NCBI GenBank assembly: GCA_020152595.1
Contig: JAIGNY010002032.1
Location: 124,001-188,000 of the forward strand
DNA from: Chiridota heheva
Taxonomy: Eukaryota > Echinodermata > Holothuroidea > Apodida > Chiridotidae
DNA length: 64,000 nucleotides
Reading direction: 5' to 3'
The position numbers and the translations under genes were made by a program. Numbering within the stretch: the stretch's first letter is position 1; the number at the start of each line of letters is the position of its first letter. Shown here in pieces: positions 11,056-21,461 of this stretch. A model generated the notes under the pieces. The model did not search any database, was not told the origin of the DNA, and saw only the letters and a program-made list of their open reading frames with translations.

Positions 11056-12826
11056 GAGTGTCCCCCTCAAATTCAGCCTATAGGGGCCCCAGGCCCCTAA
11101 AAGCTCTATTTGTTTGGTGGTCTTGGGAAAGTGACTGTATGGAATTCAGGATTCTGTAAAAATATTGCCTTACAGGCGTTACCTCATTACCTTAAAGGAC
11201 AACAGTATATACCAGCTAGGTATAGATTTACAAGTCATCATCAATTCCCACCCCCTACCAACACCAAAATGGACAATAGAAAGCAAATTCAGTGGTCAAA
11301 ACAAGATTCATTAAAATATGATCAACTTCTGAAAAAAATATGAAGAATACTCAAGTATCAAGATTGATCGCCATAAATGCAAAATAAAAGATTAGGAATT
11401 TTGCAGCACTTCTTACCAGAAAAAATATAAACGAATCATTCCAAAGGTATCCAATTATGTTATGCATTTCACCCACAAACCAATCATGTTAAGTGTTACA
11501 AAGAAAGTCTAAACATAAGCAGAGTAAAATGTGTGAATACATTTTCAAATACATTTTCAAATACATCATATTGACATACTACTAAATTCTCTTATAAATG
11601 AAACTGACATTTTCTCATTAATATCTTTCCAATTTTGTACAGTGAACAGAAGAAAATAGGTGAAAGAAAAATTACTGTTGAACCTGTTAGCTAAATTCTA
11701 AGTTGTTGAAGACCTTGAATACCTACTTCTTTCCTGGGATATAGTGCATGCAACTTGTATTTTACCTGACAAATAAATCAAACAGTACATGTAAGTTGTT
11801 GCCCACGTATAATACAACTCTTCCTGTCTCTCTTCGAAGCTTCTCAACCTCAACCTCATAATATCATACTTGAAACAATGAAATTGTGGACTCTTATTTA
11901 TTTATAGCAGTATAGCATTTATACAGTACTAGTTGCTCTGCAAATGTTAATGAAACCTTTAGTGTTTACATTTCCAAAGGCACCTACTAGCATCACCAAC
12001 CAAATTAAATCAAGTTCTGTTGTGTGCCTTTGTTGTGCGTAATCGGATTTCCCTTTTGATTTACCTTGAGTTTATCTGTTAATATTCATCTTTTTCTACA
12101 TTACATTTTCTAACATTTGCTGTAAAATCTGAACATCTTAAGACTAATAGCCAAATTAAATATTTTATGTGAAATCAGTTGAAGTAAGTTTCCATAAAAC
12201 TTCCCTATCAAATTAAGAACATACAAGTATAAAGATTCGAGTCACAATTTACCCTTCTAAAATGGTGAAAGCCAATAAACTTATAAATAAACCTTACATT
12301 ACACTCTTGCATTTATCATTTAACTTTCTTTTTTCTATAAGAATCAACAAGATACACATAGGTTAACTATTTAGGTGCAGTAAATATTAAGCACAAGACC
12401 CTGCATAATACTTAATAAAACTGCCTTACAACTGAAAAATAACATAACCAAAAGCAAGGAAAGCAAAAGCCATACCATCAATATGTAGTTTTTTTTTTTC
12501 TTTTGCTCATTTAGTCAAACTTTTGTGAATGCAATAATTCAACACTTTCAGTGATTTACATACAGAACGGGGCTGATCTTGTCTCATTTTGTGAACCCCA
12601 AGATATTTGCACATAGACTACTAATCCAATCAATAATCGCTGAGGAAGTGGCGTTATAAGCATGAAGCACAATAAGCATCAGGATGTCAAGCAACTTTCT
12701 CAAAACCAGATTCCCTCTGTAATTGTTGATAGCCTACTAGTATGATAACAAAATTAGTCAAATTTGTATAAACATCAGATCTATAATGATATTGGGAAAA
12801 TAATCTATAGATTTCTGATATTAGGC
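11056..12826. other. AT-rich stretch downstream of the minus-strand gene
   Basis: This would contain the 3' untranslated region of the gene whose stop lies at 12,827-12,829. Candidate minus-strand AATAAA signals exist (for example near 11,897), but I cannot choose among them. A 77-codon plus frame at 11,110-11,343 has no domain and is not annotated. Confidence 0.35.
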
Positions 12827-12939
12827 CTATCTGATATTTGACCGCCTTTTCCTGTTTGGCAGAGGCTCATCACTTATTTCTGCCTCACTTGGTTGATTGG
12901 CAGTTACATTGCCTTTTAATGTCCCAAATGAACTTCTAC
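12827..12939 (-). CDS. terminal coding exon of the minus-strand gene
   Basis: The acceptor is 'atgttgttgcag' at 12,940-12,951. Two nucleotides complete a glycine codon, then 36 sense codons follow to TAG at 12,829-12,827. The peptide is acidic then basic (SEAEISDEPLPNRKRRSNIR). The higher GC and lack of stops contrast with the surrounding AT-rich DNA. Confidence 0.7.
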
Positions 12940-15374
12940 CTGCAACAACATTTGTTTAGCATGTAATGTCAAAACTGCTCTATTGTTGGGTTGTCATGGG
13001 AACCTCTTAGCACATGTCTCACCTACTTGCAGCAATTCCTTTGTAATTTCAACAAATGAGTTCACTATGAAAGAAAAAGAGAACAAAAACTGTTGTAAGT
13101 TGGGTTTCTAATACTAATTTCTTCAAAAAACCTCAGTATATGAAACCTGTGACATTGATGTGAAAAAAAAACAATGAGTTTTTTCCTTTATTTATTCATT
13201 TATGTACTTATTTTTTTACATAATTATTATTATTTTTGGGGGGGAGAGGAGGGGGAGGGAGGTGGAGGGGAGGGAGGTGGAGGGGGAGGGGAAGGAAGAA
13301 TGGGATATTTTAAAATTTGAATGATTTTTGAATTTTCTTCATTTTCATACAACTCAACATTGTAAATGATAAAAAAGGTCCAAGTTAGTAAATTACTTGT
13401 GATCCAAAGAAGGTCGAAGGAGCAATCAGATGTTGAATAGAACACAACATGGTAGAGTGTGTGGTTCAGTCTATATCACACACAGAGCCTTTTCTATGGC
13501 ACACTCTAAAACTGAGGTATCATGCTTATCAAAGGTGTCCAAACCTTAGAAGGCATCCAAACCTTAGAAGGCATCCAAACCTTAGAAGGCATCTAAACCT
13601 TAGAAGGCATCCAAACAGCAGAAGGCATCCAAACAGCAGAAGGCATCCAAACAGCAGAAGGCATCCAAACAGCTGAAGGCATCCAAACAGCAGAAGGCAT
13701 CCAAACAGCAGAGGGCATCCTAACAGCAGAGGGCATCCTAATAGCAGAAGGCATCCAAACAGCAAAAGGCATCCAAACAGCAGAAGGCATCCAAACAGCA
13801 GAAGGCATCCAAACAGCAGAAGGCATCCAAACAGCAGAAGGCATCCAAACAGCAAACGGCATCCAAACAGCAAAAGGCATCCAAACAGCAGAAGGCATCC
13901 AAACAGCAGAAGGCATCCAAACAGCAGAAGGCATCCAAACAGCAGAAGGCATCCAAACAGCAGAGGGCATCCTAACAGCAGAGGGCATCCTAATAGCAGA
14001 AGGCATCCAAACAGCAGAAGGCATCCAAACAGCAGAAGGCATCCAAACAGCAGAAGGCATCCAAACAGCAGAAGGCATCCAAACAGCAGAAGGCATCCAA
14101 ACAGCAAAAGGCATCCAAACAGCAAAAGGCATCCAAACAGCAGAAGGCATCCAAACAGCAGAAGGCATCCAAACAGCAGAAGGCATCCAAACAGCAAAAG
14201 GCATCCAAAGAAAAAGGCATCCAAACAGCAGAAGGCGTCCAAACAGCTGAAGGCATCCAAACAGCTGAAGGCATCTAAACAGCAGAAGGCATCCAACAGC
14301 AGAAATCATAAAGACAGCAGAAGGTTTCCAAACAGCAGAAAGCATGCAAACAGCAGAAGGCATCCAAACAGCAGAAGGCATCCAAACAGCAGAAGGCATC
14401 CAAACAGCAGAAGGCATCCAAACCGCAAAAGGCATCCAAACAGCAGAAAGCATCTAAACGGCAGAAAGCATCCAAACGGCAGAAGGCATTCAAACAGCAG
14501 AAGGCATCCAAACAGCAGAAGGCATCCAAACAGCAGAAGGCATCCAAATAGCAGAAGACATCCAAACAGCAGAAGGCATCCAAACAGCAGAAAGCATCCA
14601 AACAGCAGAAGGCATCCAAACAGCAGACGGCATCCAAACAGCAGAAAGCATCCATAAGAATTCATTTTTTGAAACAAAATAATCTTTAACATACCTGTTA
14701 TGTGAAATCCTTCTGAGGTGACACGGCCTATGTACCTCTGCTTCTCCTTCTTACTGATACCAACAGCGCCTGATCTCTGCTTGCCATTCTGACAAAAAGC
14801 TGAGGAAGTCCTTTACCAATCACTGAAATTAAAACAAAAGGGAGTCATATATCAAAATATGTCATTCTAAATGCTATAGAAATTGTTTATAACAAGTACC
14901 TGTAGATGTAAGTATTGTCTACACATATTCAAATCCATTATCAGTCTGAAGCAAACCCTGCAAGCATAGCACAGAAAATGCTTTCTAGCACTTATTTTTT
15001 CACCTGGATCCCCTCTGAGACATAGCACTTTGTTAGTTTCAAGAAAATGCATTTAAATTAAAGACTTCCAGGAATTGAAAATCCTTTTTTAAGGAAACTA
15101 TCAATTTTCCAAATAATGTATGTAATGATATGCCACCAATCCTACAAAAGAGTGTTAATACACTCAAGGGGTGATCTTTAAATCCCCCTGCCCAAGTTGC
15201 AACCAACAAATGTCCTGAAAGCTGATGATGGATATCATTTTCGTAAACATACACATGAAAGTGAAGATAAAGCTAAAAAAAAAATGCTTACCTTAAGCCT
15301 TCCAGGTTATACTCTTTAAATTTTGTTTCGCAGAAATGACGAAGAGACCTCAAAATGAGGTGATACATCTCCAA
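12827..15374 (-). CDS. 3' part of an unrecognised spliced protein-coding gene (four exons)
   Basis: Exons read on the minus strand are 15,374-15,292, 14,957-14,900, 14,788-14,695 and 12,939-12,827. Each acceptor is ..cag and each donor is gta..(gtaagc, gtactt, gtatgt). Exon phases fit: 83 bp leaves 2 nt, 58 bp restores frame, 94 bp leaves 1 nt, and the last exon supplies the remaining 2 nt and ends in TAG. No stop occurs in the joined frame, while other frames of the exons contain stops. The peptide starts LEMYHLILRSLRHFC, passes SGAVGISKKEKQRYIGRVTS and ends LPNRKRRSNIR, a basic tail that could be a nuclear localisation signal. Upstream exons are probably missing from this call (see 17,748). 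I do not recognise the family. The last intron holds an 18-bp minisatellite. Confidence 0.72.
13230..13292. repeat. G-rich, C-poor tract (GGGAGG repeats)
   Basis: A run of ggggagggaggtggagg-type repeats lies inside the last intron of the minus-strand gene. On the plus strand it has several G4-like runs within 60 bp and could form G-quadruplexes. On the sense strand of the gene it is a CT-rich tract. Confidence 0.7.
13530..14655. repeat. 18-bp minisatellite in the last intron (about 62 units)
   Basis: The unit is gcagaaggcatccaaaca. The left edge has cttagaag variants and the interior has gagggcatccta, gcaaaagg and aacggcat variants. A 252-bp (14-unit) segmental duplication is visible: the gagggcatcctaac pair at 13,711 recurs at 13,963, and variants at 13,854 and 13,872 recur at 14,106 and 14,124. 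The minus-strand ORFs of 94-286 codons are six-residue repeats created by the 18-bp period. The array sits between gene exons at 14,695 and 12,939. Confidence 0.97.
14695..14788 (-). CDS. internal exon, GISKKEKQRYIG segment
   Basis: The acceptor 'ctttttgtcag' precedes AAT GGC AAG. The donor is ACAG|gtatgttaaag. It has 94 bp, phase 0 to phase 1. The other two frames carry stops. It encodes a lysine/arginine-rich segment (SGAVGISKKEKQRYIGRVTS). An alternative acceptor 11 bp upstream (14,799) would break the frame with the preceding exon. Confidence 0.7.
14900..14957 (-). CDS. internal exon, 58 bp
   Basis: The acceptor is 'tgctatgcttgcag' and the donor is CTACAG|gtacttg. It encodes VCFRLIMDLNMCRQYLHLQ after a split arginine codon. 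Its length (58 bp) is exactly what links the phase-2 end of the upstream exon to the phase-0 start of the next one, which is the main support for it. Confidence 0.65.
15292..15374 (-). CDS. internal exon, LEMYHLILRSLRHF segment
   Basis: The acceptor 'ctttatttcag' is followed by 83 bp, with donor CTTAAG|gtaagc. Only one frame is open. The peptide LEMYHLILRSLRHFCETKFK looks like an amphipathic helix. Phase 0 at the start fits the candidate exon at 17,748-17,814. Confidence 0.7.
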
Positions 15375-16483
15375 CTGAAATAAAGAAAATAATGAGGCAA
15401 AATACTGAATGATTTATCATCTTTACAGTATGTACAAATTCTGTGCTCACAGAGTGGTAAGAGTTTAGTAATGGCCAGAAACTTAGCCTATTTATCATAT
15501 GATTTACTAAAATGAAAACTACTGCAAAATCTTTTGTACAAATGATTACACAGATGAAATGATCACAAATGATTATAGAGTATCTCTGAGCAAATGCTGT
15601 ACAAACATGAAAATTGATAACTTGTAAATGGCTTTTGCAGTTAAAATGCATTGCTAGCTTACAGTAATAACAGTTAATATTGACAATTTAAACACAATAA
15701 GATGGCCAGGGATTCAAATGCACAAGTTCACACAAGAGAGCCTTCCTTCGAATGATAAATCTGAAATGCAACAGCATTTTAATAAAGTGCTTTTTAATTA
15801 TACACTTTTTTTTCCAATTCACTGCTATTTTCCCACACTTTTTTGTAAATATGATTAAGACCCACATGATAAAATTTAAACAAATTATCCTGGTGGGAAA
15901 AATTGGGAGGAGCTTTAGAAGCAGGTTCACTCACGAAAAATAATCAGGCTCATGAACTTCCTAGGGGAATGATGTAATCTTATAAATTATTAAAGAATCT
16001 TTAGTGTAATCTTATGGCTCCCATGCAGTATTCCCGGCTACAGAAACATTAAAGTCGCATGCGGTTCAGCATTGTACTAATCTTAATAAAAGAACGATGC
16101 ATATTCATGTTGAAAGAACTTATTATGTATGTCCAAACTATGGCATATGCTTGCCGGCTGGGCAGCAAAGTTGCAAGGCCACCAGCTGTACTAAACTAGC
16201 TTAAATATAAAACGATGTATATTTTTTATGTATTATGATAAGAGTAAATGGAGCATGACACAAAAAGTACAGCCTGATACTATTTAACTACGCCTCTCTA
16301 TCATTTTGAACCTAAAGTGATTATTCTTATGCCATGAAGTGCAGTGACACATCATAGAAAGATGATATGCAAATTCTTTCAACAATTTTAAAATGAGAGC
16401 CAAAATATTGCATGCAAAAAAAAAATGCGTAGCAAAAAAAAAAGGGTAGGCCAGGCCTACATCTATTTCCTATTGTGTATTAA
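15375..16483. other. intron-like AT-rich DNA
   Basis: No further exon could be placed confidently. An open segment near 15,680-15,760 (minus; FIIRRKALLCELVHLNPW) has a good acceptor but a poor donor and the wrong phase for its neighbours. Confidence 0.4.
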
Positions 16484-17292
16484 ATCTCTCTCTCTCTCTT
16501 GGTGCCAAGTCTGGAACAGACATTGGCGATCATGGCCCTCCAGTCACTTCTGTTTTGCGCTAAATGCATAAACTCATTGTTACTTAGGCTCTTGTTGGCT
16601 GCCCAGTTGTTTAAGCTTTGGACATATTTAACTCTCTGCCTTTCTCTGCTTCTTTTGCCCTCAATTTGCCCACATACTGCAAGCTGTTCCAACCCACTCT
16701 CCCGATAAACATGCCTGAAAAATTCCATCTTTCTCCTTCTGATGGCATTGTGTAGGGACCTGTCCATGCCTGAAGCTATCAGGACATCATTTGTTTTCTT
16801 TTCTGTCCAAGATATTTTCAACATTTTCCTAATGAACCACATTCCCTGTAGCTTCTAATCTTTTCTTGATGTCACTGGTAATTGTCCAGCATTCACAGCC
16901 ATAGAGAAGAGTAGACCATACATATGCCTTCAAGACACAAACTTTTGTGTCCATTCCAATATTTCTATTCTTCAGATTTGGATTAGTTTTTGTAAACATG
17001 TCTTTGGCAATTGCAATGCATTTTCTAACTTTGTTAATATACCGACTATCTGATGTTAGTGTGTAGCCCAAGTACCCAAACTGTTGTACTTGTTTAATTA
17101 TTTCTCTTTTGCTTCGTATACTACATAATGGGTTTATGGCTTTTTTTTAAACCACCATACATTCTGTTTTCTTTACATTTAGAGACAGCCCTCTCTTTTC
17201 ACTTTCCTCTACAACTTTATCCAGAAGAGGCTGCAGTTTTTCTTCTGACTCTACTATAAGTACCATTTCATCTGCATAGCATATTGAATTAA
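16484..17292 (-). mobile_element. RTE-like fragment, second copy (RT palm to 3' end)
   Basis: Minus translation gives ICYADEMVLIVESEEKLQ (17,285-17,230; the second catalytic aspartate is replaced by glutamate), NVKKTECMVV, VLKAYVWSTLLYGCECWTI (about 16,940) and the C-terminal SDWRAMIANVCSRLGTK. It is nearly colinear with 10,143-11,055. The 3' end is a (TC)n/(GA)n microsatellite at 16,484-16,499. It may be the 3' part of the element whose 5' part lies at 18,190-22,060, with about 0.9 kb of other DNA between. Confidence 0.85.
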
Positions 17293-18189
17293 TGTAGGCT
17301 AAATGAAAATAAATTAGGGGAAATTTCTTTTGCCTTAGCCTGCACAAACTTCTGAGCCACATTACATGTACTACCGTGCATCACAACTGTAGTAATTTTT
17401 AAAAGAATCTTGCATTTGATCACTTCAATTATTTTAGGCCTAGGCCTAGAATGGGTCCAAATTTGTTTTTTTCCCTAGTTAGGCCCAAGGCCTATACTAG
17501 CACACTAACTTGACGAAGTTAGCACTGCATTATTAACATCAGTAGGGCCTTTCATTAGTATCACTTTCTTGGCCTTCAATTTTGAATCTTATTTCTACTA
17601 TTTTAAGACTCAATTATTCAACAATATCCAAACGTTTTTCAATATAACGCTGGGTAAAAAGTAGTTGCCATGGAAACAACCTGAAAAACTGACCAAAAAG
17701 TGCCCCAAAAGAGTGATTTTCTTGATTGGACAACATTGCACACATACAAGCGCTGTCAGAAGTGCATAAAGAAAGGTAGACAAGTCAACTTGACCCAGCG
17801 TCATTTGCAGGAATCTGCAGAAAATAACCCAAAAAATACAATTTAGGCAAGCTATTTTCCCAAATTGGCTTAAGTTAGTAACCATAAATGTCACCAATAA
17901 TATCAAGATAACTTTCAGTACTTTTGTAACGACTTGCTCTACAACTGCACATGACTTTTATTGAGAAACTACGGCAAAATACACACTGCGCAGCGTATAA
18001 CCTAAGGCACAGGTCACTTTAAAATAACCAGAGTATAGTAATAACGTCATTTGCTGGCTTGCTCTAGTGCTCTCAGCGGCTACACACATTGTTGGAAAGG
18101 GACTTTTATGGGGCCCATGGGATGTGGGTGTTGAGTGAATCTGCAGAGGAATAAGTTAGAGCTGTGTAGGGTTTTTTTGTTGGTGTTTC
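17293..18189. other. non-RTE DNA between two RTE pieces
   Basis: This separates two minus-strand RTE segments that are in the correct order to be one element. It contains a candidate host exon (17,748-17,814), so the two RTE pieces may instead be independent insertions. I see no terminal repeats. Confidence 0.4.
17748..17814 (-). CDS. possible upstream exon of the minus-strand gene
   Basis: A strong acceptor ('gggttattttctgcag') precedes A + 22 codons, with donor GCGCTT|gtatgtg. The 67-bp exon ends in phase 0, which fits the exon at 15,374. It encodes FLQMTLGQVDLSTFLYALLTAL and contains an ATG that could be the start. Against it: one phase agreement is weak evidence, the intron would be 2.4 kb with an RTE piece in it, and the exon lies between RTE fragments. 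Confidence 0.35.
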
Positions 18190-18652
18190 TTTCCTGGAGG
18201 CTACGCTTTACGACTGTCAGCTCTCCATGTGTGGAAGCTCTTTGGTTTCACTGTTAATGTTGAAAAGATCTGGTGACAAAACACACCCCTGCCTGACCTC
18301 ATCGAATTACCTTAAATTCACTGTAATCTCCTTCAAGTCTTATTGCTGCTTCCTGGTCCCATTATAGGTTTCTTATCACTCTTAGGTCTTTCCCGTCAAT
18401 GTTCAAATTGCTGAGTATTTTAAAGAGATCTTCACGTTGACTTTGTCAAAGGCTTTGGAGTAATCAATGAAACATAAATATAAATCTTTCTGTACTTCTA
18501 TGCACCTTTACATGATCATTGATAATGTAAATATTGCATTCCTACTAGGCATTCCTTGCCTTTGTCTACAACCAAACCAAGTTGTGTTTCTGAAATTTCT
18601 GGTCAGATACTATTTTTCATCCTATTGTTCATTAGAACATGAAGCAAGACCG
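18190..18652 (-). mobile_element. RTE-like element, middle RT domain
   Basis: On the minus strand, from the edge of the minisatellite down, codons read SHITTVLLHVLMNN, then (with frameshifts) a GLVVDKG-type segment, LYLCFIDYSKAFDKV (about 18,475-18,430) and VRQGCVLSPDLFNINSE (about 18,300-18,250). These are successive RT blocks. The reading continues from the right side of the array at 19,773, so the array interrupts one RT domain. Confidence 0.85.
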
Positions 18653-19772
18653 TGGTGATATGGCTCATCAAGCTAATGGTCCTCCCTGGTGATATGGCTC
18701 ATCAAGCTAATGGTCCTCCTTGGTGATATGGCTCATCAAGGTAATGGTCCTCCTTGGTGATATGGCTCATCAAGCTAATGGTCCTCCTTGGTGATATGGC
18801 TCATCAAGCTAATGGTCCTCCTTGGTGATATGGCTTATCAAGCTAATGGTCCTCCTTGGTGATATGGCTCATCAAGGTAATGGTCCTCCTTGGTGATATG
18901 GCTCATCAAGCTAATGGTCCTCCTTGGTGATATGGCTCATCAAGCTAATGGTCCTCCTTGGTGATATGGCTTATCAAGCTAATGGTCCTCCTTGGTGATA
19001 TGGCTCATCAAGCTAATGGTCCTCCTTGGTGATATGGCTCATCAAGCTAATGGTCCTCTTCGGTGATATGGCTCATCAAGCTAATGGTCCTCCCTGGTGA
19101 TATGGCTCATCAAGCTAATGGTCCTCCTTGGTGATATGGCTCATCAAGCTAATGGTCCTCTTCGGTGATATGGCTCATCAAGCTAATGGTCCTCCTTGGT
19201 GATATGGCTCATCAAGCTAATGGTCCTCTTTGGTGATATGACTCATCAAGCTAATGGTCCTCCTTGGTGATATGGCTCATCAAGCCAATGGTCTTTCCTG
19301 GTGATATGGCTCATCAAGCCAATGGTCCTCCTTGGTGATATGGCTCATCAAGCCAATGGTCCTCCTTGGTGATATGGCTCATCAAGTCAATGGTCCTCCT
19401 TGGTGATATGGCTCATCAAGCTAATGGTCCTCCTTGGTGATATGTCTCATCAAGCTAATGGTCCTCCTTGGTGATATGGCTCATCAAGCTAATGGTCCTC
19501 CTTGGTGATATGGCTCATCAAGCTAATGGTCCTCCTTGGTGGTATGGCTCATCAAGCTAATGGTCCTCCTTGGTGATATGGCTCATCAAGCTAATGGTCC
19601 TCCTTGGTGATATGGCTCATTAAGCTAATGGTCCTCCTTGGTGATATGGCTCATCAAGCTAATGATCCTCCTTGGTGATATGGCTCATCAAGCTAATGGT
19701 CCTCCTTGGTGATATGGCTCATCAAGCTAATGGTCCTTCTTGGTGATATGGCTCATCAAGCTAATAGTCCTG
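18653..19772 (-). repeat. 34-bp minisatellite inside an RTE reverse-transcriptase domain (33 units)
   Basis: The unit starts tggtgatatggctcatcaag and ends ctaatggtcctcct. 18,653 and 19,741 are exactly 32 periods apart. On the minus strand one unit reads RTISLMSHITK. RT codons ending ECKPHRTISLMSHIT enter the array from 19,773 upwards and RT codons SHITTVLLHVL leave it below 18,653. The array is thus an expansion of a conserved RT block, not an insertion of foreign sequence. 34 is not a multiple of three, so the frame is lost inside. Unit variation is low (mainly ctcctt/ctcttc/ctccct), which suggests recent or homogenised growth. Confidence 0.96.
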
Positions 19773-19855
19773 TGTGGTTTGCATTCTGCTACACCTGTTT
19801 TCTTGGGTAAGGTTATGAAGATAGATTTGCTTATGGCTGGTGGTATAGCACTTCC
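19773..19855 (-). mobile_element. RTE-like element, RT block before the minisatellite
   Basis: Minus translation gives AIPPAISKSIFITLPKKTG then VAECKPHRTISLMSHIT, a conserved RTE RT block. Upstream on the minus strand it is cut by the I-like insertion whose 5' truncation point lies near 19,856. Confidence 0.85.
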
Positions 19856-21461
19856 TGGAAACTAAAATGCAATAGCTCCCTCAACATCCTCCGACTGCTC
19901 TCCAACACTACTTGGGGAGCGAACCGCTATGCTCTCCTCAAAATTTTCAGGCTCACCATTCGTGCCAAGCTTGACTATGGCAATATTGTTTACTGTGTCG
20001 CTCACAACTCATACCTCAACCACATTAACACCATCCAAAATAAGCCCTCAGGCTTTGTCTAGGAGCCTACAGGACCTCCCCAATCACTAGCCTTCATGTT
20101 GAAGCCAACGAACCCCCCTTTCTACTTAGATGTAAAAAGCTTAGCCTCTCCTATGCTTTTAGAGTCCTCACCAACACCCAGAACCCTGTTTACAACCTCA
20201 TTAGGTACCCCAATTTCTCCTCCCTCTTTGATAGGACTAAAACCCTATCGCCCCCTTCAGCTTACGCATTAAATCAGACCTCTTTCAACTTGGCATCAAC
20301 CCGCCCACTCGGCACCTATTCCTGGCCCACTTTTCCGCCTTGGGCCACCCCTTCCTTCTGTCCACCTAGACCTCCACTTATATCAAAACTCAAACTCACC
20401 CTAATCTCTTCATCAATCTCCACAACCAAATCAAAGACCAACTCTCAAATTACACCTCCATCTATACTGATGGCTCCAAGGAAGGCAACAAGACAGCTGC
20501 TGCTGCCATCATCCAAGACATCACCCTCAGTAGCAGACTTCCTGACCACTCATCCATCTTTTCAGCCGAGGCTAAGGCCATTCTCCTCGCCCTCAACTTT
20601 ATTGAGTACTCTCCTCTTAGTCACTTTGCCATTTTCTCTGACTCAAAGGCTGTTCTTACTTCATTACTCAATCTTAAATGGGATAACCTCACCTGCCACC
20701 TCCTCCTCCGAAACTCTTTTCTCCCACCCTCTGCAGGAAAAGTGTTCTTTTCTTCTGGATACCCAGCCATGTTGGCATCCCTGGCAATGACAGGGCTGAT
20801 ACAGCCGCTAAGCTTGCCCTTAACCTCCTCCCTTCCCCTTTCCCAAAACCTCTCTGACATCAAACCGCTTATCGCTTCTCTTGTTCGTGACCGCTGGCAA
20901 ACCTTATGGAACTTCCAAATTGATAACAAACTCCATGTTATCCAGCCCACAATCCCGATCAAATCCACCATCAACAACCTTTCTCGATCGACAACGCTCA
21001 TATTACCCGCCTTAGAATTGGTCACACCCACCTCACTCACTCCCACCTCCTTATTGGTTCCCCCAACCCCTCTGTAACAATTGCCACTGCATCCTTACAA
21101 TCCAACACGTTCTCCTTGCTTGCCCCTGTACAACCTTCCCAGAGCTTCTCTCGCTCCCCACAACTCAATTGCTGAGTTCTTCCAAAAATCCTCCAGATAA
21201 AATAGTCTCCTTCCTTCAGCATGCATCCTCTACAACCATATTTAATCCTCCTCTTCCACCCCCTCTCTACTTTGTTTTTAGTTTTACCCATGCACCTCCT
21301 CTCTCGATCACAGCTTTCTGGCTTTTGTTCTTGAATTTCTCTCATTCTTCCCCTGGTCTCTCTCCTTACTACCTCTAAAATGATCTGACCTCTCAGGCAC
21401 AATTTGACCTTCGTTGTCGTGGTGCCGTTAAGACCTCATCAAACAAACAAACAAACATATA
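19856..21461 (+). mobile_element. I-like non-LTR retrotransposon, copy B (5'-truncated: RT thumb, RNase H, C-terminus)
   Basis: It begins in the RT thumb (KCNSSLNILRLLSNTTWG), continues to an RNase H domain with TDGSKEGNKTAAAAIIQD (20,466), FSAEAKAILLAL (about 20,560), FSDSKAVLTSLL (about 20,635) and IPSHVGIPGNDRADTAAK (about 20,760). The D-E-D-D residues are all present. The C-terminal region has TRLRIGHTHLTHSHLLIGS and a cysteine motif. The 3' end is 'gttaagacctcatcaaacaaa' with a (CAAA)n tail at 21,437-21,459. Frameshifts and stops inactivate it. It is inserted in the minus-strand RTE element: RTE codons stop at GIETI on one side and resume at SGSAIPPAISKS on the other. Confidence 0.88.

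Noticed and set aside
13529-14692. Minus-strand ORFs of 72-286 codons (MPSAVW, DAFCCL, LLLFGC repeats)
   Set aside because: These are three frames of the same 18-bp minisatellite unit. The real exons lie on either side.
15680-15760. Extra exon for the minus-strand gene (FIIRRKALLCELVHLNPW)
   Set aside because: The donor would be gtgttt or gtttaa, and the phase does not fit the neighbouring exons.
20290-20790. 166-codon plus ORF
   Set aside because: This is a shadow frame of the I-like RNase H region. The true frame gives TDGSKEGNKTAAAA and FSDSKAV.
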